Origin: Cyanobacteria bacterium UBA2855
GTDB taxonomy: Bacteria > Cyanobacteriota > Vampirovibrionia > Gastranaerophilales > Gastranaerophilaceae
Length of the DNA: 64,000 nt
Reading direction: 5' to 3'
NCBI GenBank assembly: GCA_002350725.1
Contig: DEFJ01000025.1
Coordinates: 69,120 to 133,119 of the forward strand
Made by a program: the position numbers and the translations under genes. The notes beneath the pieces were generated by a model that had not been told where the DNA came from, did not search any database, and saw only the letters and a program-made list of their open reading frames with translations. Positions 17,231 to 26,900 of this stretch are shown here, piece by piece (within the stretch, counting starts at the first letter, position 1; every line of letters begins with the position of its first letter).

Positions 17231-18529
17231 CTATTTGCCTATTTGATAATATTCAAACCCCTTTTCTTGCAATCTTGTAATATCATATTGATTTCTACCG
17301 TCAAAAATAACAGGTTGTTTTAAGAGATTTTTCATCCTATCAAAATCCGGTCGCCTGAATTCGTTCCACTCAGTCAGTAATAACAGAGCATCAGCATCTT
17401 CTAAAGCAGAATAAGCTGAATTTGAATACTCAATTTTATCATTAAAATAAACTTTAGCACTATCAAATGCTTTAGGGTCATAAGCTTTAATTTTTGCACC
17501 GGCAGCAAGCAAAGCATTTATAATTGTAATCGCAGGAGCTTCCCTCATATCATTGGTTTTTGGTTTAAATGCCAATCCCCAAACCGCAAAAGTTTTTCCG
17601 TTCAAATTTTTACCGAATACAGAATAAATTTTATTTAAAAATACTAGTCTTTGATTTTTATTAACATTATCTGTAGCGCTTATTATACTCATATCACAGC
17701 CGTAATCTTGACCTGTTTTAATTAAAGCTTTAACATCTTTTGGGAAACAACTTCCTCCATAACCCAGTCCCGGAAACAAAAATTTGTTACCAATTCTGCT
17801 GTCCGTTGACATTCCAACACGAACCATTTCCGCATCAGCACCAACTTTCTCGCAAAGATTTGCGATTTCATTCATAAAAGAAATTTTTGTAGCCAAAAAT
17901 GAATTGGAAGCGTATTTTGTCATTTCTGCAGATTTAACATCCATAACGATAATTCTGTTTCCTGTTCTGAAAAACGGCGCATATATATCTTGCATAATTT
18001 TTGTAGCTTTTTCGGAATTAGAGCCTATTATAACGCGATCAGGATGTAAGAAATCGTCAACGGCATTACCTTGTTTTAAAAATTCCGGATTAGAAACTAC
18101 ATCAAATGGATAAGTAGTATTTTCTTTAATTAATTCTGTAACCTTTTGTGCAGTTCCGACAGGAACGGTTGATTTGTCAACAATAACCTTATATCCGTTC
18201 ATAGCTTTTGCAATAGATTTTGCTACAGAAAAAACGTACTGTAAATCCGCAGAACCGTCTTCCCCTTGTGGAGTTCCAACTGCAATAAAGCAAACCTCAG
18301 AATTTTTAACTGCACTATCCAAATCCGCAGAGAACGACAACCGATTTTCTAAAACATTTGATTTAACAAGTTCCTCAAGTCCGGGTTCATAAATTGGAAT
18401 AATCCCGTTATATAATTTTTCAAGTTTTTTGGAGTCATTATCAACACAAATAACCTCATTGCCCATATCAGCAAGACACGCCCCTGCAACCAATCCTACA
18501 TACCCTGTTCCTATTACTGTTATGTTCAT
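17231..18529 (-). CDS. ugd: UDP-glucose 6-dehydrogenase
   Basis: This enzyme oxidises UDP-glucose to UDP-glucuronate with two NAD+, supplying surface polysaccharide precursors. The 432-residue protein shows the N-terminal Rossmann motif (I-T-V-I-G-T-G-Y-V-G-L), the V-D-K-S-T-V-P-V-G-T segment and the active-site region G-L-G-Y-G-G-S-C-F-P-K-D-V with the catalytic Cys. The C-terminal UDP-binding part has W-G-L-A-F-K-P. ATG 18529 is chosen because AAGGAG lies about 11 nt upstream. A GTG at 18541 overlapping the pseudogene's stop is the alternative. The upstream broken glycosyltransferase suggests a former polysaccharide locus. Confidence 0.9.
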   Translation of the reverse strand: MNITVIGTGYVGLVAGACLADMGNEVICVDNDSKKLEKLYNGIIPIYEPGLEELVKSNVLENRLSFSADLDSAVKNSEVCFIAVGTPQGEDGSADLQYVFSVAKSIAKAMNGYKVIVDKSTVPVGTAQKVTELIKENTTYPFDVVSNPEFLKQGNAVDDFLHPDRVIIGSNSEKATKIMQDIYAPFFRTGNRIIVMDVKSAEMTKYASNSFLATKISFMNEIANLCEKVGADAEMVRVGMSTDSRIGNKFLFPGLGYGGSCFPKDVKALIKTGQDYGCDMSIISATDNVNKNQRLVFLNKIYSVFGKNLNGKTFAVWGLAFKPKTNDMREAPAITIINALLAAGAKIKAYDPKAFDSAKVYFNDKIEYSNSAYSALEDADALLLLTEWNEFRRPDFDRMKNLLKQPVIFDGRNQYDITRLQEKGFEYYQIGK

Positions 18530-18537
18530 GTTAATAT

Positions 18538-19140
18538 TCACTCCTTAATATACTTGTATTCTTCATAAAGTTGTTTTAATTTTTCGGTATCAACATCTAA
18601 TTTTACCTCAAAAATGGCAAGAGTGTCTATTATTTCAACTATATCTAAAAATTCTTCTATAATGTGATAATATTCTCTAAAAGTATAATCATGTATCATT
18701 AAAAATTTTATATTTTGGCATTTTAAAATTGTTTGTATAGCACACGCAACTCTAAATCTTCCATCAATTAAACACGTATCTATAGCATCACAATCTATGT
18801 TTTCAAAGATTTGTGCTGCATTATATAATTGCTCTAACCATTTATTATCATAGATTAAATCGTCATCTGCAGTAACAATAATTGCATCAGGATATTTTTT
18901 TAGTGTAGGTATCAGTTTTTTATATGATTTAATATCTTCACACCAATCGATAGTCAAACCTTTGGGCACTAAATCCAATAATTGTTTCGGCAAATCTTTT
19001 TCTTTATTTGGGAATTGTTCTTCTGCAAGCCATAAAATAACTTTATCAGCTTTTAATGACTAATTTAGCAAGCTTTCAATTGTTTGATTAACAGTATTAA
19101 TTCTTGCAGGATATGAAGTTAAAGAAACAATAAGTTCAGG
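18538..19140 (-). pseudogene. Glycosyltransferase-like gene broken by an in-frame TAG
   Basis: Reading the minus strand from 19140, one frame gives P-E-L-I-V-S-L-T-S-Y-P-A-R-I, then a TAG at 19062-19060. It continues in the same frame through A-D-K-V-I-L-W-L-A and then D-D-D-L-I-Y-D-N-K-W-L-E-Q-L-Y. These motifs belong to polysaccharide-linked glycosyltransferases of the L-T-S-Y-P-A-R family, where D-D-D is the metal site. The TAG sits where a Gln codon would fit. No ATG precedes the N-terminal motif in frame, and a run of five C just upstream is a candidate frameshift. The intact remainder from ATG 18993 (151 residues) lacks the N-terminal part of the sugar-nucleotide fold. Confidence 0.75.
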
Positions 19141-19323
19141 GGGAAGATTTTATTTATCTTAAATTTTAATTATTATGTAAGACAATTTCCTAACAATGAT
19201 ATATGTTATCACAAATATAACTATATTAAAAAATTCTTTAAAGAAATGTAAAACGATTATGATTTTATAAAGAAGCACTTTGAAAGCGATTAATCTGCAT
19301 TCTCATCGCTATTTGATAAAAAT

Positions 19324-19353
19324 AAAACGGAATAACAAATGTCATTCCGTTTT
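19324..19353 (-). terminator. Terminator downstream of tRNA-Arg
   Basis: AAAACGGAAT (19324-19333) and ATTCCGTTTT (19344-19353) form a perfect 10-bp stem with a 10-nt loop. It lies directly after the tRNA 3' end on the minus strand. Confidence 0.85.
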
Positions 19354-19356
19354 ATT

Positions 19357-19430
<74 letters not shown>

Positions 19431-19458
19431 TTAGTATGCTACACTCAAACCTTCCTAT

Positions 19459-19464
19459 ATTATA
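19459..19464 (-). promoter_or_regulatory. -10 box of tRNA-Arg promoter
   Basis: TATAAT on the minus strand about 29 nt before the tRNA 5' end. A TTGCAC lies upstream with a long 19-nt spacer, so the -35 is uncertain. The remaining flanks of the tRNA (19141-19323 and 19465-19607) show no gene. Confidence 0.45.
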
Positions 19465-19607
19465 CTAGCACAAACATATTTTTGTGCAACATTAAATTTT
19501 TAACCGGTTTGTTAACATATTTTAAGATTTTAAATTCGTTTAGCAATTTACCAAAATAAAAATACTTTATATAAATGTGTAAGGTAGTGTTATAGAAAAG
19601 GTTAGTC

Positions 19608-20315
19608 ATGGCAATTCCGGCAGCAAGATTATTAGAAATTTGCGTCCCAAGTACTGTCTTTCTCGGAACTAATATAAAAAAGGTTGAAAACGGAGAAACA
19701 GCACGTGGGGCTGTTGTGTTTGCTCAAGGTGCAAAAATTGCCGAAGCCATAACGAAATACAATGACAGTACTGCAAAAACAGCTTCCGAAGCATATAATG
19801 TATTTGGCAAATATGCAGAAAAAAGCAGAATGCTTGATTATGCAGGTAAAGGAATTAATTGGGCAACTCATAACGTTAACCCGCTTATTTGTGTAGCAAG
19901 CGGTTATAAAGTCTTAAAATCAGACGACAAAGTCCATACAGGTATTACTCAACTCGGTGCAATCTCAGGTATGTTTTTGGGAGAAGGGTTGATGAAACAA
20001 AATATGGATAAATTTATCAATCCGGAAAACGTTGCAAAACTCGGCAAATGGTTATCAGAAAACGGGTTAAAAACCGTTGGTGAATACTTAACCAAAAATG
20101 CTGCCGGCGGTAAAATATCCGCAATCGCAAAAGGCATTGCTTTCGTCTGTGCATCTTTAACTTCTTATGATATCGGCGAAAAAATAGCAAAACCAATGGC
20201 AGATGAGGTTTGTACAAACTTAGGATTATCAAAACCTAAAGAACAAAACCCTCAACAACAAACTGTTGATAATCCTATTACGCCTGATTCACAAAAAATC
20301 GACCGAATGGTATAG
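19608..20315 (+). CDS. Lineage-type hypothetical protein
   Basis: I do not recognise a characterised family for this 235-residue protein. It is Ala-, Gly- and Lys-rich and mostly helical. Mildly hydrophobic stretches occur (G-A-I-S-G-M-F-L-G-E-G-L and I-A-F-V-C-A-S-L), and there is a Pro/Gln-rich tail after about residue 212. There is no signal peptide. An AAAAGG ribosome site precedes the ATG. The next gene starts 35 nt later but has its own -10 box, so the two need not be one operon. Confidence 0.65.
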   Translation: MAIPAARLLEICVPSTVFLGTNIKKVENGETARGAVVFAQGAKIAEAITKYNDSTAKTASEAYNVFGKYAEKSRMLDYAGKGINWATHNVNPLICVASGYKVLKSDDKVHTGITQLGAISGMFLGEGLMKQNMDKFINPENVAKLGKWLSENGLKTVGEYLTKNAAGGKISAIAKGIAFVCASLTSYDIGEKIAKPMADEVCTNLGLSKPKEQNPQQQTVDNPITPDSQKIDRMV

Positions 20316-20336
20316 CTTTATAATTTATTAATATGT

Positions 20337-20342
20337 TATAAT
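20337..20342 (+). promoter_or_regulatory. -10 box giving a near-leaderless mRNA
   Basis: TATAAT ends 8 nt before the ATG at 20351 and there is no Shine-Dalgarno. Transcription would start about 2 nt before the ATG. No clear -35 box was seen. Confidence 0.5.
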
Positions 20343-20350
20343 GTCATATT

Positions 20351-21229
20351 ATGAGAAAGATTGTACTATTTTTAGCAATATTTTTTCTTGCATTAATCAA
20401 TGCAAATCCTTGTTACGCAATAAAAATAGGAATTATAACAAATTCTTCTCAAATAGGTGTCGGCTCATCAAAAGAAACTTCTTTGATTGATGCAAACACT
20501 AATAAAACAATCTGCAAAATTGATGCCATGAAAGGATATGAAATTATTCCTTACAAAAACAAAATGGCAATCAGACTTAACGGCAAGTTTTACGAAATAA
20601 AATCGGATAATATTGTACTAAAGCCCGCAAAAGACGGTTTTGTAAACGCAAAACGCAAATGGTATCGCGGATTTTTAATGATACAAAACAGAAATAATAA
20701 ATTAACAGTAATTAATAATGTAGAGCTTGAAGATTACATCAGAGGTGTTGTTCCATCAGAAATGCCCTCAGGTTGGGAGATAGAAGCTTTAAAAGCACAA
20801 GCAATTGCAGCAAGAAGTTACGCTTTGGCAAATCTGGGTAAACGTGCATCTATGGGATTTGATTTAAAGGATACACCGGAAGATCAGGCATACGGTGGAG
20901 CATCCGCAGAAACCGCAAAAACAAATATGGCGGTTGAACAAACTGCAAAAATAGTTCTAACATATAATTATAAGGTCGTTTCTGCATACTACTCAGCCTC
21001 CGCAGGCGGACAAACAATCAGCGCAAAAGATGTCTGGGGCGCCGATGTACCGTATATTCGTTCTTCCGTACCTTCATATGATGGTAACGTAAAAAAGAAC
21101 GGGCATGGAGTCGGCATGTCCCAACATGGCGCAAATAACCTTGCAAAAGACGGTTATAACGCTTATCAAATATTACAATATTTTTACAAAAATGTTAAAT
21201 TTGCTAAGGCTACTGAGCACAAGGGATAA
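20351..21229 (+). CDS. SpoIID/LytB-domain peptidoglycan protein
   Basis: This 292-residue exported protein has a signal peptide (about 1-23, ending C-Y-A). Its SpoIID/LytB domain carries E-D-Y-I-R-G-V-V-P-S-E-M-P and A-L-K-A-Q-A-I-A-A-R-S-Y-A (from about residue 132). Y-Y-S-A-S-A-G-G and the terminal H-G-V-G-M-S-Q-H-G-A follow. Family members degrade denuded glycan strands (SpoIID) or enhance amidases (LytB). Outside spore formers they work in cell-wall remodelling, often in Cyanobacteria-related genomes. The domain looks complete. Confidence 0.88.
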   Translation: MRKIVLFLAIFFLALINANPCYAIKIGIITNSSQIGVGSSKETSLIDANTNKTICKIDAMKGYEIIPYKNKMAIRLNGKFYEIKSDNIVLKPAKDGFVNAKRKWYRGFLMIQNRNNKLTVINNVELEDYIRGVVPSEMPSGWEIEALKAQAIAARSYALANLGKRASMGFDLKDTPEDQAYGGASAETAKTNMAVEQTAKIVLTYNYKVVSAYYSASAGGQTISAKDVWGADVPYIRSSVPSYDGNVKKNGHGVGMSQHGANNLAKDGYNAYQILQYFYKNVKFAKATEHKG

Positions 21230-21334
21230 ATTTCAATTCCCTATAGACCCTTATTATACAATAGTTTTAGAGGGTATATCCCTTTTATTTCCTCTTATAT
21301 CTTGATATTTTACAAAAAAAACTCTAAAAACCTC

Positions 21335-21362
21335 TTGCAAAAAGAAAATAAAATGCTATAAT
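21335..21362 (+). promoter_or_regulatory. Promoter of the HU gene
   Basis: -35 TTGCAA (21335-21340), 16-nt spacer, -10 TATAAT (21357-21362). The leader is about 80 nt and ends in AAGGAGG before ATG 21448. Confidence 0.7.
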
Positions 21363-21447
21363 GATTTCGTCGATAGAAAAGCATGCGGGGATAAAAGAAG
21401 AATGGTTTCTTAATTCCGTTTGCACAAAAGGAAGAAGGAGGTTCGTA

Positions 21448-21723
21448 ATGAACAAAGAAGAATTAGTAAAAGAAGTATCTAAAAAAGCAAAAGTTTCTCA
21501 AAAATCAACTGCTGACGTTATCGCAGCTACTTTAGAAACTATCCAAAAAACTGTTTCTAAAGGTAAAAAAGTAACTTTAGTTGGTTTCGGTACATTTGAA
21601 TCAAGAAAAAGAGCAGCTAGAACCGGTAGAAACCCTCAAACAGGTGCTACTTTGAAAATCGCTGCTAAAACTGTACCTGCTTTCTCAGCTGGTAAAAAAT
21701 TCAAAGAACTTCTTGCTAAGTAA
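21448..21723 (+). CDS. hup: HU family DNA-binding protein
   Basis: This 91-residue nucleoid protein bends and compacts DNA as a dimer. The start M-N-K-E-E-L-V, the V-T-L-V-G-F-G-T-F-E strand and the DNA-binding arm R-A-A-R-T-G-R-N-P-Q-T-G are all typical, with C-terminal F-K-E-L-L. The ATG at 21448 follows a strong AAGGAGG; an in-frame ATG at 21361 falls in the promoter. Codons are strongly biased, consistent with high expression. A terminator follows. Confidence 0.95.
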   Translation: MNKEELVKEVSKKAKVSQKSTADVIAATLETIQKTVSKGKKVTLVGFGTFESRKRAARTGRNPQTGATLKIAAKTVPAFSAGKKFKELLAK

Positions 21724-21745
21724 TTGTTCATTTGAGCAAAGTTAT

Positions 21746-21783
21746 AAAAACCGTCTTATGTTATATACATAAGACGGTTTTTT
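21746..21783 (+). terminator. Terminator of the HU gene
   Basis: A stem pairs ACCGTCTTATG (to 21760) with CATAAGACGGT (from 21768) around a 7-nt loop, with A residues before and a T-tract after. Confidence 0.92.
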
Positions 21784-21808
21784 ATTTATATGCAATACAA
21801 AATTATTA

Positions 21809-21990
21809 TACCCTCTCTTGAATTGCCTTCCCCTAATGTGGAAGGTTGGGATGGGGTGTCAAAATTTTACAATGTGAAATTCATTATCACCCCACCTTTA
21901 TCCTCCCCATCCGGGGAGGAATTAGTACCATAAAAAGTAGGGTGCGTGTCAACGCACCGTTTTTTGGTGCGAAAAATCGCACCCTACAAT
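21809..21990. repeat. Nested-palindrome intergenic repeat element
   Basis: This forms part of a 409-nt gene-free stretch (21724-22132). It contains a 16-mer (21809-21824) whose exact reverse complement is at 55927-55942, and CCTTCC/GGAAGG facing arms (21826-21844). TCCTCCCC/GGGGAGGA forms an 8-bp stem (21901-21920). A long inverted repeat, GTAGGGTGCG (21937-21946) with CGCACCCTAC (21977-21986), encloses a CGCACC/GGTGCG hairpin. The pieces match those near 9.1 and 55.85 kb. A degraded repeat of the HU terminator arms (ATAACATAAGGCGG) follows near 22003. Confidence 0.65.
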
Positions 21991-22068
21991 TCTTATGTAA
22001 TAACATAAGGCGGTTTTTTATTGGATTGAAAAGCAAAGTTAATTATAATCTTCTTCTCAAAGAAGAGA

Positions 22069-22088
22069 TTTTTTTTTGGGGGGGGGGG
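22069..22088. repeat. T9-G11 homopolymer junction
   Basis: Nine T followed by eleven G, 45 nt past the 3' end of the gene at 22133-22555. Runs this long are prone to slippage and to sequencing error. Confidence 0.7.
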
Positions 22089-22132
22089 ATATGCACCCTT
22101 CATAGCTGTCGGCATAGTATCGCCAACATACC

Positions 22133-22555
22133 CTATTCGGCTGGCCCAAAAATGGATTTTCTAACATTTTTCTCGAATAAATTTGGTGATGAGTCCTGCA
22201 ATTCCTTTGCATATCTTTGCTTTGCTTCTTTACATTCAAGTTCTTGAGCTTGTTTATTCACCTCTGCATTCAACTTTTCATAAGTACTATCTAATGAAGC
22301 CTTTTGGTTTTTAAAATTTTCATTAAGCTCTGCCATCATGGTTGTATACTCTTGTTGTTTATCCGGCGAATTTCCATAGGAATCCCATATTGCCTGTTTC
22401 ATCTGATTATATTTTGCATTTAATGTTGAATCAGCCTGAGTTTGTGCATTGTTAATTTCTTGCTTCCTATCTTGCAATTTTTGCATATCTAACAATAACT
22501 TTGCTCTATCTACATTTTGAGTTCCTGAAGCAATACCAACATTGCCATAATACAT
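22133..22555 (-). CDS. Small coiled-coil protein, unknown function
   Basis: This 140-residue protein is almost wholly helical and rich in Gln, Lys, Glu and Asn. Heptad-like runs from about residue 15 to 120 suggest a coiled coil. There is no signal peptide, TM or known motif. The N-terminus M-Y-Y-G-N-V-G-I-A-S-G has the glycine-rich style of other short lineage proteins. An AAAGGAG-type ribosome site precedes the ATG. The function cannot be guessed. Confidence 0.6.
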   Translation of the reverse strand: MYYGNVGIASGTQNVDRAKLLLDMQKLQDRKQEINNAQTQADSTLNAKYNQMKQAIWDSYGNSPDKQQEYTTMMAELNENFKNQKASLDSTYEKLNAEVNKQAQELECKEAKQRYAKELQDSSPNLFEKNVRKSIFGPAE

Positions 22556-22909
22556 GATTAAATCTCCTTTCGTGTTTTTATACTCTAAAATTATTTCTAT
22601 CTCTTAGTTTTATAAAAATTTTTTGCCCGAAAAGATTGCCACCGCCCCGCCCCATCCTATCCTATCCTATCCTATGAAAGAGTATAAGCGGATTTCAGCC
22701 ATTTTTAAATCCATATTTACAATTCTTTACATTATATTTGGAATTATTGCGTAAAAGGCTCTCACTACTACTTTTCACATATTTTGAGCAAAAATACAAA
22801 ACAAAGCAATAAAATTTTATAAATAATTATAAAAAGATTAAGGATTTACGATTTTTAGAAGTTTTATATTATCATGGTATATGTAAAAGGAGCAATGTAA
22901 CGGAATACT
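22556..22909. other. 354-nt gap: tandem repeat and J-protein promoter region
   Basis: There is no coding potential. It holds a five-base tandem repeat (CCTAT, four copies, 22656-22675) and AT-rich DNA. A possible plus-strand promoter for the next gene has -35 TTTACG at 22845-22850, a 16-nt spacer and -10 TATTAT at 22867-22872. An AAAGGAG site (22886-22892) precedes an in-frame ATG-TAA (22895-22900). Confidence 0.5.
22656..22675. repeat. CCTAT x4 simple repeat
   Basis: Four perfect tandem copies of CCTAT, with a few bases of the same pattern before it. Confidence 0.85.
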
Positions 22910-23962
22910 ATGGAATATAAAGATTATTATGAAATTTTAGGTGTAAAAAGAGAAGCAACTGATGCTGAAATAAAGTCTGCATACAGAAAATTAGCGAGAA
23001 AATATCACCCTGACGTAAATAAAACAAAAGAAGCAGAATCAAAATTTAAAGATATAAATGAAGCCTATGAAGTCTTAGGTGACAAAGCCAAACGACAACG
23101 ATATGACAGTTTAGGCGCAAATTGGCAAGGCGGTCAAAGTTATACCCCTCCACCGGGATTTGAGAATTTCGGTTTTGGCGGCAGTCAAGGCGGCGCATAC
23201 GAATTTAACTTTGGCGGTCAAAACATGGGCGGATTTTCGGATTTCTTCAGCTCTTTATTTGGAGATATGATGGGACAAGGTGCAGCACATCAGGGTATGG
23301 GTGGCATGAACTTTGGCGGCTTTGATTTTGGGCAAATGGGAGGTGCACAGCAAAGAACATCTTCCCGTCAACGAAGAAAATCTCAGCCTCAAACATCTCA
23401 AGCAAATTTAGATGTTACAAAAACTTTAAACATAACAGCACAAGACGTATTTAATCAAAAACCTGTAAGTGTTTCCTTTTCCGATATGGAAAAATGTACA
23501 CAATGTCCTCCGGGCGGCGGATATTGCACTAACTGCGGCGGCACAGGGATTAAACACACATCAAAATCTTTAAAGGTTAAAATTCCTACAGAAGTAAAAG
23601 TCGGACAAAAAATCAGACTTAAAGGCGAAGGAAAATCCGATGAATACGGCAACACCGGAGATTTGTATCTTGTTATACAGTATAACGATAAAGAATATGA
23701 AGTTGATGGAACAGATTTAACAAAAGATGTTGAAATTACACCACCGGAAGCTGTTTTAGGCTGCAAAAAAGACTTAAAAACTCTACACGGAACTATAAAT
23801 ATAAAAATTCCACCAATGACATCAACAGGCAAAATGCTGAGATTAAAAAATCTTGGATTACCTAAAAAATCAGGCGGATATGGCAACCTTAATGCCAGAA
23901 TAAAAATAGTTTTGCCTGACAAATTGTCAAAAGAACAAATCGAATTATACAAAAAAATGTAG
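22910..23962 (+). CDS. J-domain co-chaperone (DnaJ/CbpA-like) with one zinc site
   Basis: This 350-residue Hsp40 has a J domain (1-70, with H-P-D) that stimulates DnaK. A long Gly/Phe/Met/Gln-rich linker (about 75-155) and two C-terminal substrate-binding domains follow. Canonical DnaJ has four CxxCxGxG motifs (eight Cys). Here only C196, C199, C206 and C209 are present, enough for one zinc. It is therefore neither a full DnaJ nor a zinc-free CbpA. The ATG at 22910 is 17 nt from the AAAGGAG site; an in-frame ATG five codons earlier is followed directly by TAA. It ends 3 nt from the stop of the giant adhesin on the other strand, with no terminator between. Confidence 0.88.
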   Translation: MEYKDYYEILGVKREATDAEIKSAYRKLARKYHPDVNKTKEAESKFKDINEAYEVLGDKAKRQRYDSLGANWQGGQSYTPPPGFENFGFGGSQGGAYEFNFGGQNMGGFSDFFSSLFGDMMGQGAAHQGMGGMNFGGFDFGQMGGAQQRTSSRQRRKSQPQTSQANLDVTKTLNITAQDVFNQKPVSVSFSDMEKCTQCPPGGGYCTNCGGTGIKHTSKSLKVKIPTEVKVGQKIRLKGEGKSDEYGNTGDLYLVIQYNDKEYEVDGTDLTKDVEITPPEAVLGCKKDLKTLHGTINIKIPPMTSTGKMLRLKNLGLPKKSGGYGNLNARIKIVLPDKLSKEQIELYKKM

Positions 23963-23965
23963 TTG

Positions 23966-26900
23966 TTATATATTTTGAGGTTTAACTGAACTGTTTAGGG
24001 TTTCCTTTGTAAATACCATTGGAGATTTGCTTTTATTCATATTATTTTCGATATTTTGTATATTACTAATATTTTTTATATTTGACCTTTGTTTATTTAC
24101 AGATTGAGTTTTCTTACCCCCTATAGCCCAACGGAAACCCGCCGTAGCAGCAATACCGTTACGACCGCCGTTGCGCATCATAACCTGACCATATGCCGTG
24201 AATTTTTCACCCCAAGATTTTTGCACCCCGACGCCGTATTGAACATATGGCTTCACGCTGAGTTTAGGTAATTTGATATCTGCAGCCTCAACTTTCCCTC
24301 CCGTCGGAATATTCCATACCATACCAACTGATGCGTATGGCTGCCATCCATATTTTAAATTACCTACAGCTTTTATCTCCGGAGATATCTGAATTGCGTG
24401 TAACGGGTCACTGTCAATTTTAGCACCGGCGGAATTTTTGTAGTCAAGAGTTTTAACCATACTGTATCCCAAAAATAATGATGGTTGTACTATCAATTTC
24501 CCGTTTTTAATTTCCCAATTATAGCCACTCTTACTTGCAACACCGGTTGTTATCATTGCAAATCTATCAGTACCGTAACTCGTATAAGCTTCACCGGCAG
24601 ATGCGCCTACGGAAACCGTAGCTCCGGTAAAGAAATTACCTTTATACAATGTGCCTGTGGCACCTAATGCACCACCTTGCTGATCCATACTTATCCCGTC
24701 ATAATTTGAATGATTACCATTGTAACCGATAAAGCCGCTTGCAACACCTTTCCAGCCTTTACCAATATCAACCAAATCACTGTCACCGCCAAAATAATTA
24801 CCATATCCGAAGTTTTCAACTTTCACGCCGCCTTTTAATCCTACATGTTCATATGTAGCATACGGTTTTGTCCAAATTGCATGACTTATCTCAGGAATAT
24901 GACTGTTATCAACTTGAGAAGCAGGTTCTAATGACGCATATTTATTAGCATTTTCGGCAGCCATTCTTTGCGCTTTCGGATACATTGAGTATCTGTCCAT
25001 CTGATAAAAACCGGCATCAAGAGTTCGCATCTGGCTTAACAAGCCTCCTATCTGAGTAGCAACAGGACTCGCCATAACTGACGGATTAAATTCATTCACA
25101 GAATTACCAGCAGGAGTATAGGTTATCACACCATTTTCTAACTTACCTTCAATTCGTCTTATCGGAGTCATAATTGTAGGAAGTTTTATTGTATCTGAAG
25201 TAACATTGTCGCTTCCTAAGCCCGTAGTTTTTCCTAAATCTACAGTAATATGGTCTTTCAAAGTTCTATCACCCATCACATTAATTTTATCTACATTAAA
25301 TACACCGCCATTATTGTTGATTTTTGCTGTAAATTTATCAGAGGTTTCATTGTTAATATCAAAATCAAGACTCAAATTAGATTTTGAATTTAGGTTTACA
25401 TTCCCAATATCGTAAGATTTTAATTTTGTATCCATTACATCAATCTTACCGCCATTAATATTAAATGAAGAGACTTTTGATATATCCGCTTTATCAGTAA
25501 AATACACCGTACTGTTATTTAAACTTAGTTGTGTTCCGCTTATTTTATTATTAATTATAAACGGAGCATTTGTATTAAGATTAACATTACCCGGGGGCGC
25601 ACCATCTATATTACTTACAGTTCTGCTTCCGCTATTGTAGTTTATTGTTCCTGTGTTATATATTCTGTTTTTGGCAACAAGAGTTTCTGAATTTGTATTA
25701 ATAACTCCGGAGTTATCAATATTGGATTGATTTATAACTCCATTGTTATCTAATATTCCTTCATTTAAAAGTTTTCCATTACCTTTAATTGTATTGGTAT
25801 TATGATTTATATCTCCGGTTAACGTCATCTTATCAGAGTTATTAATAACACCTGAATTATCCAAATTATGAGCGATTAATACCGACTTATTATCAAACTT
25901 ATCAGAATTTTCAAAGTTGTCCGTAACTAACATATTGTCGTTATTTTCTATGTAGTTATTGTTTGATAGTTGATTTACGGTTAATTCTTTATTATTTACC
26001 AAATTTCCATTATTTGTCAGTATTTCTATATTGGCTTGGTTATCATTTGTGAAAGTTGAATTATCTTGTGTAATAATTAAATTCTTTTGACTAATCTCGC
26101 CGCTGTTTGATACATGATTATTGATATTTATAGTACCGTCACCTGAAATTTTGTTTGTATTTTCACCGCCGTTATACGTTATAACCCCTTCATTTTTTAA
26201 TTCCTCAAGAGTCTTGACAAGATTTGCAAAAGTTTCAATTTCAGAGTTCTCTGATACATTTATATTTTTTTGAGTAATAGTATCATTTATATACGTTTTT
26301 CCGTCTTTAAAGTTTGTTACACCGTCATTACCGGTAATCTTGTCATTTATATTGTTATTACCGCTAAAATTCAGTCTTCCGTTGTTATCAATTGCTACAT
26401 TGTTACCTTCAAATACAGTATTCTTTATGTTTACAGTACCGTCTTTCTGGTTTATAACTGCGGTTGTAAAACCTTTATATGTATTTACATCGTTTATATT
26501 TAAAGTTTTATCCGCACCAACAGTAATACCGTCATGACTGTTTCCGTTTATGCTGTGAATATTGCCGTTTATTGTCAATTTATCACCGCCTAAAATTCCT
26601 AAATCAGTATTTACGTCTTCGTCCTTGCCCATATTATATACTTTGTTTGGTGCAGAAGACTTGACAGCCATTGCAAGATCAGTATATCGGAAATTCAAAA
26701 TACCGCTATTATTAAAATAGGTAATCATATAACTGTCTTCAATACCTGTAAGTATTTTTACATCATCAGCCAGAAGAATTTTTTCTCTAATTGTAGCGCT
26801 TTCAGTCAAAAGAACATCCGTTGGAACATCATCACCATCTGTTATAATATTTATGGTAGATATAATAATATTATTATCTGTCAGCAAAGATTCGGCAGAA

